From Adiantum capillus-veneris (taxonomy: Eukaryota; Streptophyta; Polypodiopsida; Polypodiales; Pteridaceae): 64,000 nucleotides of DNA. The notes beneath the pieces are model-generated. The model did no database searches, was not told the DNA's origin, and worked only from the letters and a program-made list of their open reading frames with translations. The stretch is from the NCBI GenBank assembly GCA_014529385.2, contig CM043971.1, positions 59,262,209 through 59,326,208 on the forward strand, written 5' to 3'. Shown here one piece after another: positions 43,464 through 56,119 of this stretch (the first letter of the stretch is position 1; each line of letters starts with the position of its first letter). The translations under genes were made by a program, and so were the position numbers.

Positions 43464-44319
43464 TGGTGCCCCCACGGAGGATCTTTTCATGAAACCCTTC
43501 AGTTTACAAGACTGAAACCCCTAAACTATTGTGAATGGATGAATGGCTAGCAGGATTTTCTAATTGGACGATAGAAGAAGAAGAGCTCCAAGCACAACTA
43601 GACGAACTCGGCATCTCCATCGAAGCTCGAGTGCCAGGCATAACGGTAATCGATTTGTAGTGGGAGAGTCAACCAACACGCCAAACCCAGTGGATATACA
43701 TAGGCCAAGTGCCAAGAAGAAGAAGGAGAAGGTCGAAACCATGTCCGCAACCTATAACCAACCCACAACAACAAAATGGAAGGAGCTCTACACAATAGAG
43801 AATCAAGACTATTCTACTTTGAGAATCGGGTAACTCAAGTCAACGAGGTAATTATCACAGTCTGTTTTCAAGTCGCACATGATGCTGTAGCACAGATAAC
43901 GGAATCATTGGCTCACACTCTCACTAGAGAAACTAGGGATCTACTGAGTTTGTTTCAGGAAAGAACACCACCCTCTCCCACAAGCTTGGACAGTGACTAA
44001 GCACCTCTAAGCTTCATATGAATCAGTACAACCTACCTCAAGATAGATCACACATACCAACACGTGTACGCTCAATCAAGGTAATACTAGATTTGAAGGC
44101 TCACTACCAGCACGTCATTGACACCATGCTGGGTGGGGAGCGATTTTTTGAGGTTCTGGCATCAGATCAACCATTTGTCCTACCTTTGGTACAAGGCAAT
44201 GTACCGTTTGAAGTTTTAATCTATGTCCTAGTATAAGAGGGTATACACGCCTCCTTGTAAAGAAGAAAAAAACTTTTGCAAGTTAAGCAGTGTGTCTTTC
44301 TAGCTCTCTCTCAGTAATC
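43464..44319 (+). other. Primer-site region and untranslated leader of the Tat-like element
   Basis: TGGTGCCCCCACGGAGGATC follows the LTR by two bases; the primer tRNA is not identified. The rest of the leader has only short frames (for example 43564-43833) without recognisable domains. Confidence 0.6.
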
Positions 44320-45109
44320 ATGGCAAGTGTAGCATTTTCAACATTTAAAGGAAAGAAGGGGGAGGATTTGGTAACAGACTTCCTAGATGACTTTGAAGTA
44401 GCATGTGTAGTGAGCAACAAAGATACGGATGAATCCCGGGTTAGAATCTTTAAGCATCTCATGAAGCTAGAAGCTAGATCATGGTACAATGCACTTCCAC
44501 AAGCAACCAAGGATGACTGGGAACCCTTAAAAACCGCTTTTAAGAGGCGCTTTGGGGGAGGTACCACTTCAGAAAAGTTGTGGGACAAGTTGAGAGACTT
44601 GAAGCAGGAGGGTCTTTTAGAATATGCCACCTATGAGTCCAAATTTGTGGATTTGTGGGAACGGTGGGTTGAGTCACTGGCAAGGGGGGAAGCTGCACCC
44701 GATTTCCTAAAAAAAGATCGGTTCACGCATGGCTTATGGCCGCTTCTCAAGGAGAAGGTGAAAGGTAGGTTCCCGGCTACGTACGAGTTAGCCGTTGAGA
44801 CTGCTCGCCTTAAGGACAAGAAGCTGCGAATGAAAGCCAAAGAAACCGAGTCAACAGAAACAGAAACATCACGTCGACCAGCAACTACGACAACCACCAT
44901 CGGCTCTTGGGGTAAGAGATGACCAACAAGATATGTTGGCCCATATTACTGACCAACTGCAGAATTTGTCTGTCCACTTAATACAACAAGGGAGGAGTCA
45001 AGAAAGAGATCAAGACCCTGGAAGAGCATGACAACAAAACAGGGAGTATCATTGCTACAACTGCGGAGAAGACGGTCACGGTATGTACTACTGTCCCAAA
45101 CCATGACAA
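44320..45109 (+). pseudogene. Gag of the Tat-like element
   Basis: ATG 44320 (MASVAFSTFKGKKGEDL). Contains a retrotransposon gag core (LEARSWYNALPQATKDDW, FKRRFGGGT, LRDLKQEGLLEYATYESKF, FTHGLWPLLKEKVKGRFP). The frame ends with TGA at 44920-44922. In another frame a CCHC zinc knuckle (CYNCGEDGHGMYYC, about 45055-45096) follows, ending PKP plus a stop. A frameshift near 44900 and a stop near 45030 separate the two parts. The Pro-rich frame 45140-45481 is probably the gag-pol linker. Confidence 0.8.
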
Positions 45110-45624
45110 AACTATAATAGAGGAGGTAGGAGAAACCAATTGTCACCCCCTAGAGAAAGAACACCCCCACCCCGAGCACCAACCCCACCAACACAAATTC
45201 TACGTCCACCCCAGACACCACTACAAGCATCCATTCCACCTCTTCCACCAGCCCCACCACCTGATTGCCCTGTAAACATCATAAGGCTAGAAGAGAAAGG
45301 AAAAGCCGTAGTAGTGGATCCACTCAGAGCAAAGGAGAGGGACAAGGGTAAGGAGAAGGTAACCTTTTTAGAACCACTTGAGGCCATGACTGTGAAAAGA
45401 GCTAGGAGGGAGAAGGCTACACAATCAGATGATGAGAGAAGCATGAGAGGAGAAACTAGCAAGAGGCCATCCAGGCCATGACGGAAATTGGGCATCACCG
45501 ACTTCCAGCTAGGGGAAAGTTCTAAGCCCTATGATCTAACATTGGATGTGGCAAGCAAGGACCGAAGATTACATGGCCACAGCTGCTACATCTTGTACCT
45601 AAAGTAAGGCGACAATGGTCTAAA

Positions 45625-48600
45625 ATGGTAAGTACAAGACGCTCCAAAACAAAGGTAGCCGGAGCAATTTCGGGATGCAACATGGATGACATCCTTCCAA
45701 TTGTCGACGTAAACATAAAAGGAAAGAGGGTTGGAAACACCTACATTGATGGAGGTGCACAAATCTGTGTAATGAGCGAAGCTATGATGCTTCGATTAGG
45801 GCTCGAGGCTGACAGGCCTTCTCCATGCAAGGCAAAGATGGCAAACAACGCAAAAGTAAAGTGTGTGGGTGTGGTAAGTGCCGTGAAAATCAAAGCTTTC
45901 AACACTGAGGTAGAGGTAGATGTTTTTGTAATGCCTACTAAGGGGGAGGGCTATCCACTAATTTTGGGAAGGCCATGGTTGATGGCCATGAAGGCCAAAC
46001 AGGACTGGGGTACTGGCCTTCTACGCATGACCGGTAAGAAAGGGGAGACAATCTACTACGACATGAGGATTGGCAAGCAGAAGCAAATGAATCTAGAAAC
46101 ATCGGCAGATGAAACCACTAGCGAATCTTCCATATCTGAGGAGGAGACCACATCCACCGACGAAAGTGACAGTTCCATTGATGTGATGGGTATCATTATG
46201 AAGGATCCACAAAGGGTAAGCACAACTGGTGATCCATCACCAAAAGGGCAACCCAATGAAGAGGAGAGCAAATCACCTGGCCTAGGAGGAAGTAGGTTGA
46301 AGAGTATGTTGTCTACGGAATTAACACTTGAGGAGAAAGATAGTTTTTTGCAAATGTTGATGGGATTTCCTAACCTATTCATTGACAACTATGAAAGAAT
46401 CACAAGAATTACAGTGGTGGAACATCATATTAAGCTGAAGGAAGGGGTAAAACCAGTTGTGCAAAAGCTACGACAACTGGGGGTCATACAAGAAAAGACA
46501 CTCTTGGCCGAGGTAAGGAAACTGCTGGAGGCGGGATTCATCTATCCTGTAGAAAACTCAGAATGGGTGTCACCCGTAGTGGTGACGCCTAAAAAGAATG
46601 GTAAGTGGAGGGTCTGTGTTGACTACAAACCACTAAATGCAGCTACAAAGAGAGACCACTTTCCTCTCCCTTTCTTGGATGAAATTCTGAATGAAGTAGC
46701 TGGTTTTGAATGCTATACCGTCTGTGATGGTTATTTTGGATACTTTCAAATACGCATAGCCTTGGAAGATCAGATAAAAACCACTTTTATCACGCCATGG
46801 GGTTTTTTTGCATACAGGGTTATGCCATTTGGTCTCACAAATGCACCTGCCACATTCCAAAGATATGTCACATATGTTTTTCAACCGTTCTTTGGAACAT
46901 CCATAAGAGTGTTCATTGATGATTTTTGTATATATAGCTCCCGTATTTCAAATTTAGAAAAGGTAACTGAAGGTTTGGCCAGGTTGCAGAGCCTAGGTGG
47001 GCAATTAAATGTGGATAAATGCCACATTGGGGAGAGTAAAGTCATTCTACTAGGCCATGAAATTTCAGCAAAAGGTATCAACGCCGACCCAAGTAAGGTG
47101 TCCGCACTCATAGCCCTACCTTCACCAACGACCACACGTCAACTGGTCTCTTTTCTACAGAAGGTGAGGTACTTAAGTAGATTCATACATCTACTATCAC
47201 AACTTGTTCTACCACTGCAACAACTCACTCAAAGATCAACTTTCACTTGGGACGAGGAAAGCGAACATCACTACAACAAGGTAAAGGAGGTCTTAGCCAC
47301 TCTGCCAACTATCTCACCACCTAAGTGGGATGAAAAATTCTATGTCACCTCAAGTGTTGGTGATGACTCATTGGGGGCTGTGCTACTCCAAAAGGATACG
47401 ACGACATCTTTCATGAGGCCAATCTACTTCTCTAGTCGAATGATGACAACAGGAGAGAAAGGTTTCACCCATGTGGAACACTTAGTCCTAGCTCTTATAT
47501 TTGCAACTACAAAGTTTAGGTCATATTTGCTGCCTAAGCAATTTGTGATTCTAGCCACGGATGAAATATTTCCCTATGTTGTACAACACATGGATGTGTC
47601 TGCTAGAATTACTAAATGGCTAGTTCGTCTGCAAGAGTTTGACTACACGGTACAGGTAGAAAGCACGACAAGGGCAAGTTTGGGGGGACTCATGACCTAC
47701 CAAGTCTTTGAAAGGAAGGAGAAGCAATATAAGGAAGGAGAAGTCCGATTACCTCCAGTACCACCGATGGTAGAAGGAGCATACTCTCTTTACTTTGATG
47801 GAGCCTACAAGCAAGCGTCCGACAAAGCAGTTGCAGGCATAGTGGTCTTTGATGACAAAGGGACAAAGGTATTTTCGTTGGGCCAATTGTTAGATTCACA
47901 TTCTAACAATGAAGCTGAGTATGCAACACTAACCAAGGGTCTACAATGGTGCGTCTCGCAAGGTGTACAACGCCTTAATGTATTTGGGGATGCTCTACTT
48001 CTGGTAAGGCAAGTAAATGGAGCATGGACATGCAAGAATCCTAGTTTAAGGACTCACTTAAGTGGTGTAAAAACCTTGTTGGGTAAGTTTGAAGAAGTTC
48101 AAATACACCATATCCCAAGGGCTCAAAACCAAGAAGCAGATGCCCTAGCAAGTGAAAGACTACAGGAAGTGGTGGTTGGAGCAATAAAACTAAAGCTCCC
48201 TCTATTTCAAGGCAGTGATGCCTTGCCTGACATCATGCATTTTTTGGAAACAGGGGAATGCCCATCAGATTTAACAAAGGGACAGAAGCAATGGCTGACG
48301 CGGAAGGCCACAAGGTATCGACTCATCAATGATGGTTTGTACTGTAAGGGTAAGGACCAAATACTCAGGAAGGTCCCTCTCTCTCACGAAATCACGAGAG
48401 TAATTGCTAGCTGTCACGACGGGGTTTGTGGTGGTCACTTTGCCCTAGACATAACAAGTAGGAAAATCTTGCAGGCAGGCTTCATATGGCCTAGCCTCAA
48501 CCGTGATGTACACCATTGGTGCAAAACGTGTAAGTTGTGTCAAAAGGCCGGCACTAGGTCACTTATGCCTGAACCACAGACACCTATTCTCTCATATGGC

Positions 48601-49443
48601 CCATTTGAAAAATGGGGCATCGATGCCATTGGGCCATTACCTAGGGCCAACTCAGGAAAATTCTACATTATCATGGGGGTCGACTACATGACTAGATGGG
48701 CAGAGGCTACAGCCACCACTAGAATCACAGCAGTAGAGGTAGCTAAATTTATCTACGAGCACATATGCTGTAGGTTTGGCACACCTTTAGAGATCATGTC
48801 TGATAGAGGGCCAGGTTTCAGAGCAGACTTGGTAGGAGAATTAATGCAAAAATTGGGCATTACAAGGAGGCACTCTTCACCATATTACCCTCAATGTAAT
48901 GGCCTAGTTGAAAAGGTAAATGGAATGGTTTCTAAAATTATTACCAAGCAGGTAAACAATCATCCCGGAGACTGGGATAAGTATCTACTAACAGCTTTAT
49001 GGGCCTACAGAACTTCATTTCGTACATCCTTGGGATTCACACCGTATCATCTAGTATTTGATAAGGAAGCAATCTTGCCCATTGAAGTGCAACTACAAAG
49101 TCTCAGAGTAATGGCACGCCAACTTCAACAACCCAACATGCATTTGAGAGATCACATCATCAACTTGGAAAGACTGCAGCTGGACAAAGAAGAAGCAATA
49201 AATTATTATGCAGCACAAGCAGAGCATAGACGGCTTAGCTTCAACGAGCATCTCCGGAAAAAATAATTGAAGAAAGAAATGTTGGTGCTCCGCTACGACA
49301 ATCGCTTCGACACGCGCAAGGATAAGAAACTCCTGCTCCGATGGGAAGGCCCTTTCATCATCACGAAAAAGTATGCCAATGGAAGCTACCAGCTTATGGA
49401 GGCTGACGGAAAACTTCATAAAACCAGGGTAAATGGTTGGTGA
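45625..49443 (+). pseudogene. Pol of the Tat-like element: protease, RT, dual RNase H, integrase
   Basis: A 1213-codon frame (45625-49266) is followed by about 58 in-frame codons after a TAA (49264-49266). In order: aspartic protease with IDGGAQ (about residue 40), reverse transcriptase with FGLTNAPATFQRYV and FIDDF (about residue 430), the usual gypsy RNase H (to about 690; its end is eroded), a second RNase H starting YFDGAYKQ (about 723) with NNEAEYATL and NQEADALASE, an integrase zinc finger (CHDGVCGGHF...CKTCKLCQ, about 930-975) and a D,D-35-E core (WGIDAIGP about 997, SDRGPG about 1058, GLVEKVNG about 1094). The C-terminal RWEGPFIITKKY module lies after the premature stop. Apart from that stop the frame is intact over 3.6 kb, which fits the similar LTRs. 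Confidence 0.93.
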
Positions 49444-49588
49444 CTTAAACCTTATTTTCTTTGATTTGACCACGCTCCACCAATTGACATTCCAGATGAG
49501 GACACACCATCAGCCGCCACCTCCGACGATAATGATCAAACAGATGAGCTAGAGACATGAATGCCTCTAGCCAAAAGGGGAGGGCTAA

Positions 49589-50905
49589 TGATGGGGGCTT
49601 TTCACAAGCCAAGCTCCCATACCCCTCTTCTCTCGTCCCCACCCCATGCAAACCCCCTCTTAGGGGGGGAGTGATAAAAGGCATTGGAAAAAGTAAGAAA
49701 AAAAATAAAGTATGATTATGTAAATATATAAGAAAGGTAAAATAGGCCACCTCATGCCTGCGAGGTAGCCCATCCCCACCTTGCCTCCTTTTTCTTCACT
49801 GTTGCCCCGCCGGGTGTCCCTTTTCCTCTCCTCCACTCAAAAGGTCAACCCCCTCTCTCTTCCCCTTGTCCTTTCTCCTTTCTCTCTCCCCTCAAGCTAC
49901 CCCACCTCTCACCAATAATGCATTATAACTCACCAATAATGCACCCTAACTCACATGCAACTTACCCTATCTTCCAAAATAGTATACCCCACCCCCTCTT
50001 TCTCTCTCCTATCATATCCCATGACCCAAATACCCCCCTCTCTCTCTAAAGGGCGCCATGTCTCTTGTCTTGTAGCTAAAGAACCTCCCCCACACTCACA
50101 CACACTCAGTTTCACTGAAGAAGGTGCCCACAGACCCATCCCCACCCGGTGGTTACCTAATTTTTCTTGTGTTCACACACATCTGCACACAGATTCACCT
50201 GTGAACACACTCCCCTCTCTCCCCTCTTGTAATTACTTTATTCTCCATGTCACCTCTCACTTTTTTTCATCCACCCATCTCTCTCTCTTAGTCTCTCTCT
50301 CATGAGACTGCTGTTCTGGCACATATACACACAGCCAGACAAGTGGGGCCCACAGTCACATGGCCTATGTAGATAATGATTTCTTTATTTCTAAATTCTA
50401 GAATTTCTCCCCCCTCCTCCCCTATATAAAGAGGGGTCACCATCACACTAAGGACACACACCATCACCAAAGAGTACACTATGCACTGTGTGTGCCTAGT
50501 GCACACACACACACACCCACACCATCACCATCACCGCAATCACCATGCTCGTCTTAAGCATGACCTCTACACCCTTGGGCTATGGAATATGAAGGGAAAC
50601 TAAATGAAGGATGATGGCCGTAACCCTCGTGCGAGTCTTCGCCATCAACTCCCACCTATCCACCATGTGCTCTACCACGCTCTCCCTTCTCATTCCCCTA
50701 CCCTATGCTCCCCATTTCATCGCCTTATTCTCTAAATAAAGCTTGAGGTTTTGTGAGTATGTTTTCTTGCAATGTTTTGCCCATGTGAGGTGTGCGGAAT
50801 CGCCACCTAGTCTTGTGTTTGGAGTGAGCTTGTGTATGTGTGAAGGGTGTGCGGATTCGCCATCCTTTTGTGGTGCCTAAGTACTAAGCCGCTATACCCC
50901 CTCCC

Positions 50906-50952
<47 letters not shown>

Positions 50953-51162
50953 TGATCTCATTCCCTTTCCTCTTCATCATTGCTCCCAAGCATCCATCTC
51001 TCTTGGATGAAAACTTTGTTATGGTGGTGTGTTGTTTGCGTCCTAGCCGCTGAAGCTAGGTGGTGCCCCCCGTTTGCTTTACCATGACAGGCTCGAGGCG
51101 TGCCATTCGGTCCCCGGTGTTTTAGAGGCCGTCGGGATTCGGGGTTCGCTTTGCTCCCGTCA
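49589..51162 (+). repeat. 3' LTR of the Tat-like element
   Basis: Has a ~105-bp segment (about 50290-50395) absent from the 5' LTR and a longer (CT)n run (50909-50949). Confidence 0.92.
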
Positions 51163-53139
51163 GTGTTTTACTAAACAAGGAAATCTTACAGGTTTAAAGT
51201 CACACGACTGGCATAAAATGTGTCAGGTATGTTCATAGTGGAGTATATCATAGTGAGAATTGTGTAACAAATTCGTGTGTGGACTTTAATATCATTGTTG
51301 CACGTTTATTTTACCGGTTTCCATTGAGGGATGTTTGTCTCTTGACATCCGTAACACAATCTACAAACTTGCGAAGTTGGTGCAATGGATCTCACAAAAG
51401 GAGATCAACGTAGACTCCATACCATTCACCAAACTGAACGCTGCGGAGGTTGTGTGCATGTTTGAGAAACATTTTCCTACTACCATGCTAACCATTCAGG
51501 TCCATCTTCTTGTTCACATAGTTGATGAGGTGGAAATAGCCGGCACAGTACATTCCAGATGGATGTTCTTTTTAGAACGTTTCATGAAAACGCTCAAGGG
51601 ATATGTGCGTCAGAAGGCACCTCCTGAGGGTAGCATGATAGAAGGTTGGCTGGTATCAAAGTCCCTAGTGTACATTGGAGAGTGGCTAGACGAATTTGAT
51701 AAAGCCCGGGACACTCTATGGAGAACCATAGATGATGAGCGCATATCTGAAATTGTCATGTGCAATCTCGGTGTTGAGAAGAAGATGACGGAAGATCTAG
51801 AGGCTAAAATCAACCGATTTTTCATGCTTCACAATCCAGTCCTGCAGAAGTGGATTTCACAATATGAGGATGCAAAGCAAGAGCGACAAAGGGCAAGAAT
51901 CGAGTGGAGATGAGAAAGACGGCCATCCATGCACTATCCGACGTGTCTGGAGAGCCTACCAACATTCATGAGCTTAAGATGGTTGCACAACCAATTGAAA
52001 CTGAGGAAGAGTGAGAGTACTCTAGGGGTTGCGCGACCAAGGCAAGTTTGCATACGACTAGTAACTTTCTAGATGTTTGAACGGCCACTCATAGTCTTTG
52101 TTGGTTGTAGTATAAGTCATACACAGCCGCGTGGTGTAAAGGTCGACATTTTAGGGTGGAACGGATCGATAAAAAACGTTTTACTCAAGATTCTGGAATC
52201 ATGGCAAAATTTGAATAGTCTAGTCGACGACGGTCCTCTGATGCAGATCCTGTGGTGGCGGAACTCGCTTACTTTGGCACGCTACAAGAGATTTTTAGGA
52301 TCGATTATAGAGGATTTTTTGTCGACTTGTTTGACGTGCAATGGTTCAAGACAATCATGGAGGGTCGCAACGCTACTGTGTGTAGAGGAGAGTCTGGTTT
52401 TCTTGAGGTGGATTTAACTAAGAAATGGACTAACCTAAGAGACACTTTCGTACTACCCGAGCATTGTGAACAAGTAAGTATGTAAATAGTTAAAGTCCCA
52501 TTTTAGAATTTATGTGCTTGGAAGCTCTCATGTAAGTTATGTGGCTCTGTCAGGTGATATTTCATACCACAAAGTCTGCATCAAACTGGTGGTACGTCAT
52601 AGAGGTAGCCCCTCGTAGTGCACGGACGTATGAAGGCTACCATGTGCCAATCACAGCGGCATCAATGGAGGAGATCGAAGAAGATGCTGAATCAGAAGCC
52701 GTGGAGGTGGTGCCAGACTAACATCAAGCTGCTACTCTCTATGGGGTGCATGCAGAGGATCTACAAAATGAAACAGAGGACGTCTCTTTAAACGGGGAGC
52801 TCTATATAGATATAGGAAGTTATGCTGAGCTATGCGAGGATGAGAGAGAGATCTCTTAACGCCATAAATATTGTATTTGAACAATTTTGCTCCGTTTTGT
52901 AAATTTAGAGTTATGCACTTGCCTCTTCCATCACTCAAGTTGAATAGAAGAAGAACGCTTTCTGTTGCTGCTAGCCTTTGAACATTCCAAAGCTACAAGC
53001 ACATTCAAGTTCTTGTACGATTCTCCGGCTCTTTAAGTATTTGCATCATTGCGTCATTGCCTCATTGTATTTAATGGTCTTTCTGTCCACTCTAGGTATG
53101 TATGCTCTAGGTATGTTCTCATAAGCAGAGACGACGAGC

Positions 53140-53209
<70 letters not shown>

Positions 53210-53276
53210 ACTTGTCCATGTTTTCTACTCCATTCATTCAATATTAAGTTTAAATGTTCATGTGTTTAATGCAGGT

Positions 53277-54605
53277 ATGGATGATGAGGAGTTTCTTTCT
53301 TCTTTGTCACCCCAGCAGAGACAGTGGTACGTGGAGCGTCATCACTCTGGCGTACCATCGCACGTTCCTACTCCATCCGCATCTCCCTCTATTTCGGAGT
53401 ACTCAACGCGCTCCGAAGCTTCGGTCTCGATGAAATGATCTTCACACTCGTCTAGGCACCGACGCTCTAGTGATGGCAGTGGCGGTTGTTGTGGGGGTGG
53501 CGCCACCGATGCCTCGACACCGCATCATTTTCGACGAGGCTCTTTACCCTCCCCTTCTTTGCCCATCCCGACACCAGCCACGACATCGCCATCGACACCA
53601 GGTTTTGCGCAGCTGACTGCCGTTCCCTGCAACTACACACCACTAGCCACTCCTCCAAGAGTCACTCCAGTGGACACTCCTCGCTTCGGGGCTCAGACTC
53701 CAGTGGAGACACCTGGCATCCGTACCCCCGTTGACACGCCACTAGAGACCCTTGCCGAGACACCAAGGTTCACGCGTCAGCGGCGAGAGGGCTTGCCTTA
53801 CTCCGTCGACTTCAGCGGCGGCATCATCTTGGATGATGAAGGTAAGAAGGTGATTTCGCACATGCGCGGTCTTTGCTCTCAGGCGTTTAGAAACTACATA
53901 CTAAACACTTGGAGTGAAGTACCAAATGAATTAAAAAAAGTGTCATCAGCATGCTTCATGACGAGTTTCCCATTCCAACACGGGATGACCGCTTCAATGA
54001 AGATGTGATGAAGGTTTGAATGCGTGAATACTGCAAGCATAAGCGTTCCAAAGTGCAAAAAGCAATCAAGCATGGGTGGAGCAGACCAAATTGGCTGCCC
54101 AAAGAAGATTGGAAGCATGCGAAGAAAGAAGCGCGTGAGAATCCCGACAAGTGGAAGCAACAAAAGGACGCAGCCAGAGCGCGAGTAGAGGCAGGGAGCT
54201 CGCACCACTTGGGGAGCGGCGGGTGGGCATCATTTGAGGCCGATTTTGTAAGTGTTTTCGCATCTATGTTTGATAGTTTAGGGTTTATGGGATTTGAAAT
54301 TCTAACATAATGGATTCTTTGTATGTTTTGACAGTGTCGTTTACAGGACGTGATCCCACACCGTACGAGCGTGAGTACGCAGGCAGGAAGGGCTTAAACG
54401 TCCTTATAGACATCCTAACTTCTTGCGGTGGCATGGTTAGTATTAGGGTTTATTATTTTCTATTTATTGTATTGTTTTATAAACGTCGCTATATATTTAT
54501 ACTTACAAAAATCTATCTTATTGTTTTTTTTTGCAGAATCCGACAGATACGGCGCTTCGACGCGATGAGACGTCTAATTAGACGACGTCAGTTTAGCCAT
54601 AGCTA
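53277..54605 (+). pseudogene. Second CACTA gene, TNPA/Transposase_24-like
   Basis: ATG 53277 (MDDEEFLSSLSPQQRQW), just after a TTTAATGCAG splice acceptor. A Ser/Thr/Pro-rich N-terminal region with TPVDTP/TPVETP repeats is split by TGA at 53436-53438, in frame on both sides. The Transposase_24-type part follows: SHMRGLCSQAFRNYILNTW, EVPNELKK, a frameshift near 53960, FNEDVMKV, a TGA, MREYCKHKRSKVQKAIKHG, RPNWLPKEDWKHAK, and the HHLGSGGWASFEADF signature. GT-AG introns (starting about 54249 and 54435; ending ...TTGACAG and ...TTTTGCAG) precede two short last exons. In En/Spm elements the equivalent product binds the subterminal repeats, here probably the TAGCGACGC words. The CT/TA microsatellite 53143-53208 lies in the 5' intron. 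Confidence 0.8.
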
Positions 54606-55243
54606 GATAGCATTAGTTTCTTTTTGTCATAGATTATGTATCATGAAACGACTTTTATACGTCTTTTTAGAAACCATGTATATTTTTTAAATAATGACAA
54701 TGGTTTGTAACTATTACATTTGCAATGATTAACAATCAAGTGATTTTGTTGCTGTATACAATTGTCATTGATTTACTTTCATCAATTCACGCTTGTCATT
54801 TTTGTATCTTTATTTTGCAAACAATACGTACTATGGATGATGGAGTTAATGATTATATTGTCTTGTAGGTGACTATTTTGGGTCTATATTTACCTTTGCA
54901 CTTTTTTTCAAAGGTAAGTAGACAAATGAAACATTCAATATGGTTGATGGGTGAATGCCCTGCCACCAAAAAAATTTCATCTCGGGCGTTGCTATATTAG
55001 GCTATGCAGCGTCACTATAAGCATCGCTATTGATGGCCCTGCCGCGTCGCTATAGCCGTCGCTATAAACGTCACTATATAGTGACGCCTAAAGCGACGCT
55101 TATAGAAACTGCCATAGCGACGCATATAGCGACGTCCCCGTATTGACACTAATAGCGACGCTCTTAGCGATGCTAGGGGTTATAAAAACCCATTGTATTT
55201 CCTTCGCTAAAAGCGTCACAAGAGCACACAACCTCTTGTAGTG
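54606..55243. repeat. Right subterminal region of the large CACTA
   Basis: After AT-rich sequence, 54985-55220 contains about a dozen TAGCGACGC/GCGTCGCTA-like words in both orientations, including an ACGTCACTATATAGTGACGCC-type palindrome (about 55070-55088), up to the CTTGTAGTG terminus. No gene. Confidence 0.85.
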
Positions 55244-55298
55244 TACTGGGGACTGATGGAGCCCACCAGAAGTGATCATTGATGGTTGTGGTTTTTTT

Positions 55299-56057
55299 TG
55301 TTAGGAAATAAGACGTAGCTAAATAGATATTTGAGTAGATTACTTAATAGAGAGAGATAGATTTCACACACAAGAGATTATAGAGTAGAGAGAGAGAGAG
55401 AGTACACACGATATACGTGGTTCACCCAATGTGGGCTACGTCCACGAGAAAGCAACCACTCAATGGCTTTAGGACTTCAAAACAAGAAGTAGTTAAAAAA
55501 GGGATTATACCCTTAATGGAGCTCCCGCCTTGCTTCACTCTCACCACCTCACACTCACCTTGTTGCATCAAATTCACACTGCGAAATATGTGTAGAAATG
55601 GCCTCCTTTTATAGGCCAAAAGGGTTGCCCTCTCTCATGAGAGGCAGCCATGTGTAGCCGCCCTTGTGTAGATAAGTCCAAATCGGACCCTCCAATCCGC
55701 CCATGTGTGGCCTCCCTTGAGAAGACAAGTCCGCTTTTGAATTTGGCCACCGGACATTGACTTCCGACCACCGGCCACCGGACATTGACTACCGGCCACC
55801 GGCCAACCGATTGGTTGTTTTCCGACCACTTTCCGGCTGCCGTCCGGTCATAATATTCCGACGAGGGAAAAAAAAGTCTTGGGGGCCTCCACCCCCGAGA
55901 CTCCTAAAGTTGCCCCTGATTCTTGTCCGTGAAAATTTTGGTTTTCGGTGACTGATTTTCCTTCATGCACGATCGCTTCTCCTCATAATGGGGGCCTTAC
56001 AAATGTGCGCTTTTACCACAGAAAATTACAAGGGTAAATCAGGCTCCATACTTAACA
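55299..56057 (-). repeat. Copia element 2, 3' LTR
   Basis: 759 bp with TGTTA...TAACA ends. It differs from the 5' LTR by scattered substitutions and small indels, so the element is older than the Tat-like insertion by LTR similarity. Confidence 0.92.
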
Positions 56058-56119
56058 ATATCCCACTTGGACACTGATCTCCAAACCAAACCTGTGTGAC
56101 TGCTTTCCATTCTGGCTTC

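Larger units (their letters stand above)
42003..51162 (+). mobile_element. Tat-like Ty3/gypsy element inside the CACTA transposase gene
   Basis: LTRs 42003-43461 (1459 bp) and 49589-51162 (1574 bp), both TGATGGGGGC...CTCCCGTCA, flanked by GTGT (41999-42002 and 51163-51166). A primer-site region TGGTGCCCCCACGGAGG starts at 43464, and a purine tract AAAAGGGGAGGG lies just before 49589. The LTRs are very similar apart from one indel of about 105 bp and microsatellite length, so the insertion is fairly recent. Pol has a second, archaeal-type RNase H after the first, the hallmark of the Tat group. Confidence 0.92.
40185..52721 (+). pseudogene. TNPD-like CACTA transposase (Transposase_21 family), interrupted and broken
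   Basis: Exon 1 (40185-40717) starts MSSDKDVGPSNRN, has CPCNHC, and ends SRLKALLVLLNMQRKFGWSD. The intron 40718-40819 carries a 36-bp duplication. Exon 2 has CPKCDSERY, then an in-frame TGA. It continues with LRHFSLLPRIKHFFECKSMA, a frameshift near 41090, LHLGLAMDGVNPFGQ, YNVWPVVIVNYNIPSWL and LRPLLEEIQQLW, all typical Transposase_21 blocks. Later exons contain YLLDPMHIFKDMG (about 41740-41790) up to the gypsy insertion at 42003. After it the gene resumes with GLKSHDWHKMCQ (51163-51229), a DUF4218-like exon (51335-51913; FPTTMLTIQVHLLVHIVDEV, MKTLKGYVRQKAPPEGSMIEG) and a DUF4216-like region (52250-52721; YFGTLQEIFRIDYRGF, FVLPEHCEQV). In CACTA elements this product cuts at the ends. It is dead here. 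Confidence 0.9.
37988..55243 (+). mobile_element. Large CACTA (En/Spm-type) transposon, split by a gypsy insertion
   Basis: Ends are CACTACAAGACGTGC (left) and ...CCTCTTGTAGTG (right), flanked by TAC at 37985-37987 and 55244-55246, the expected 3-bp target duplication. Subterminal regions (38000-38100 and 54985-55220) are packed with TAGCGACGC words in both orientations. Two plus-strand genes are present: a TNPD-like transposase (40185-52721, interrupted by the Tat-like gypsy element) and a TNPA/Transposase_24-like gene (53277-54605). Without the gypsy insertion the element is about 8.1 kb. Both genes are broken. Confidence 0.9.
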
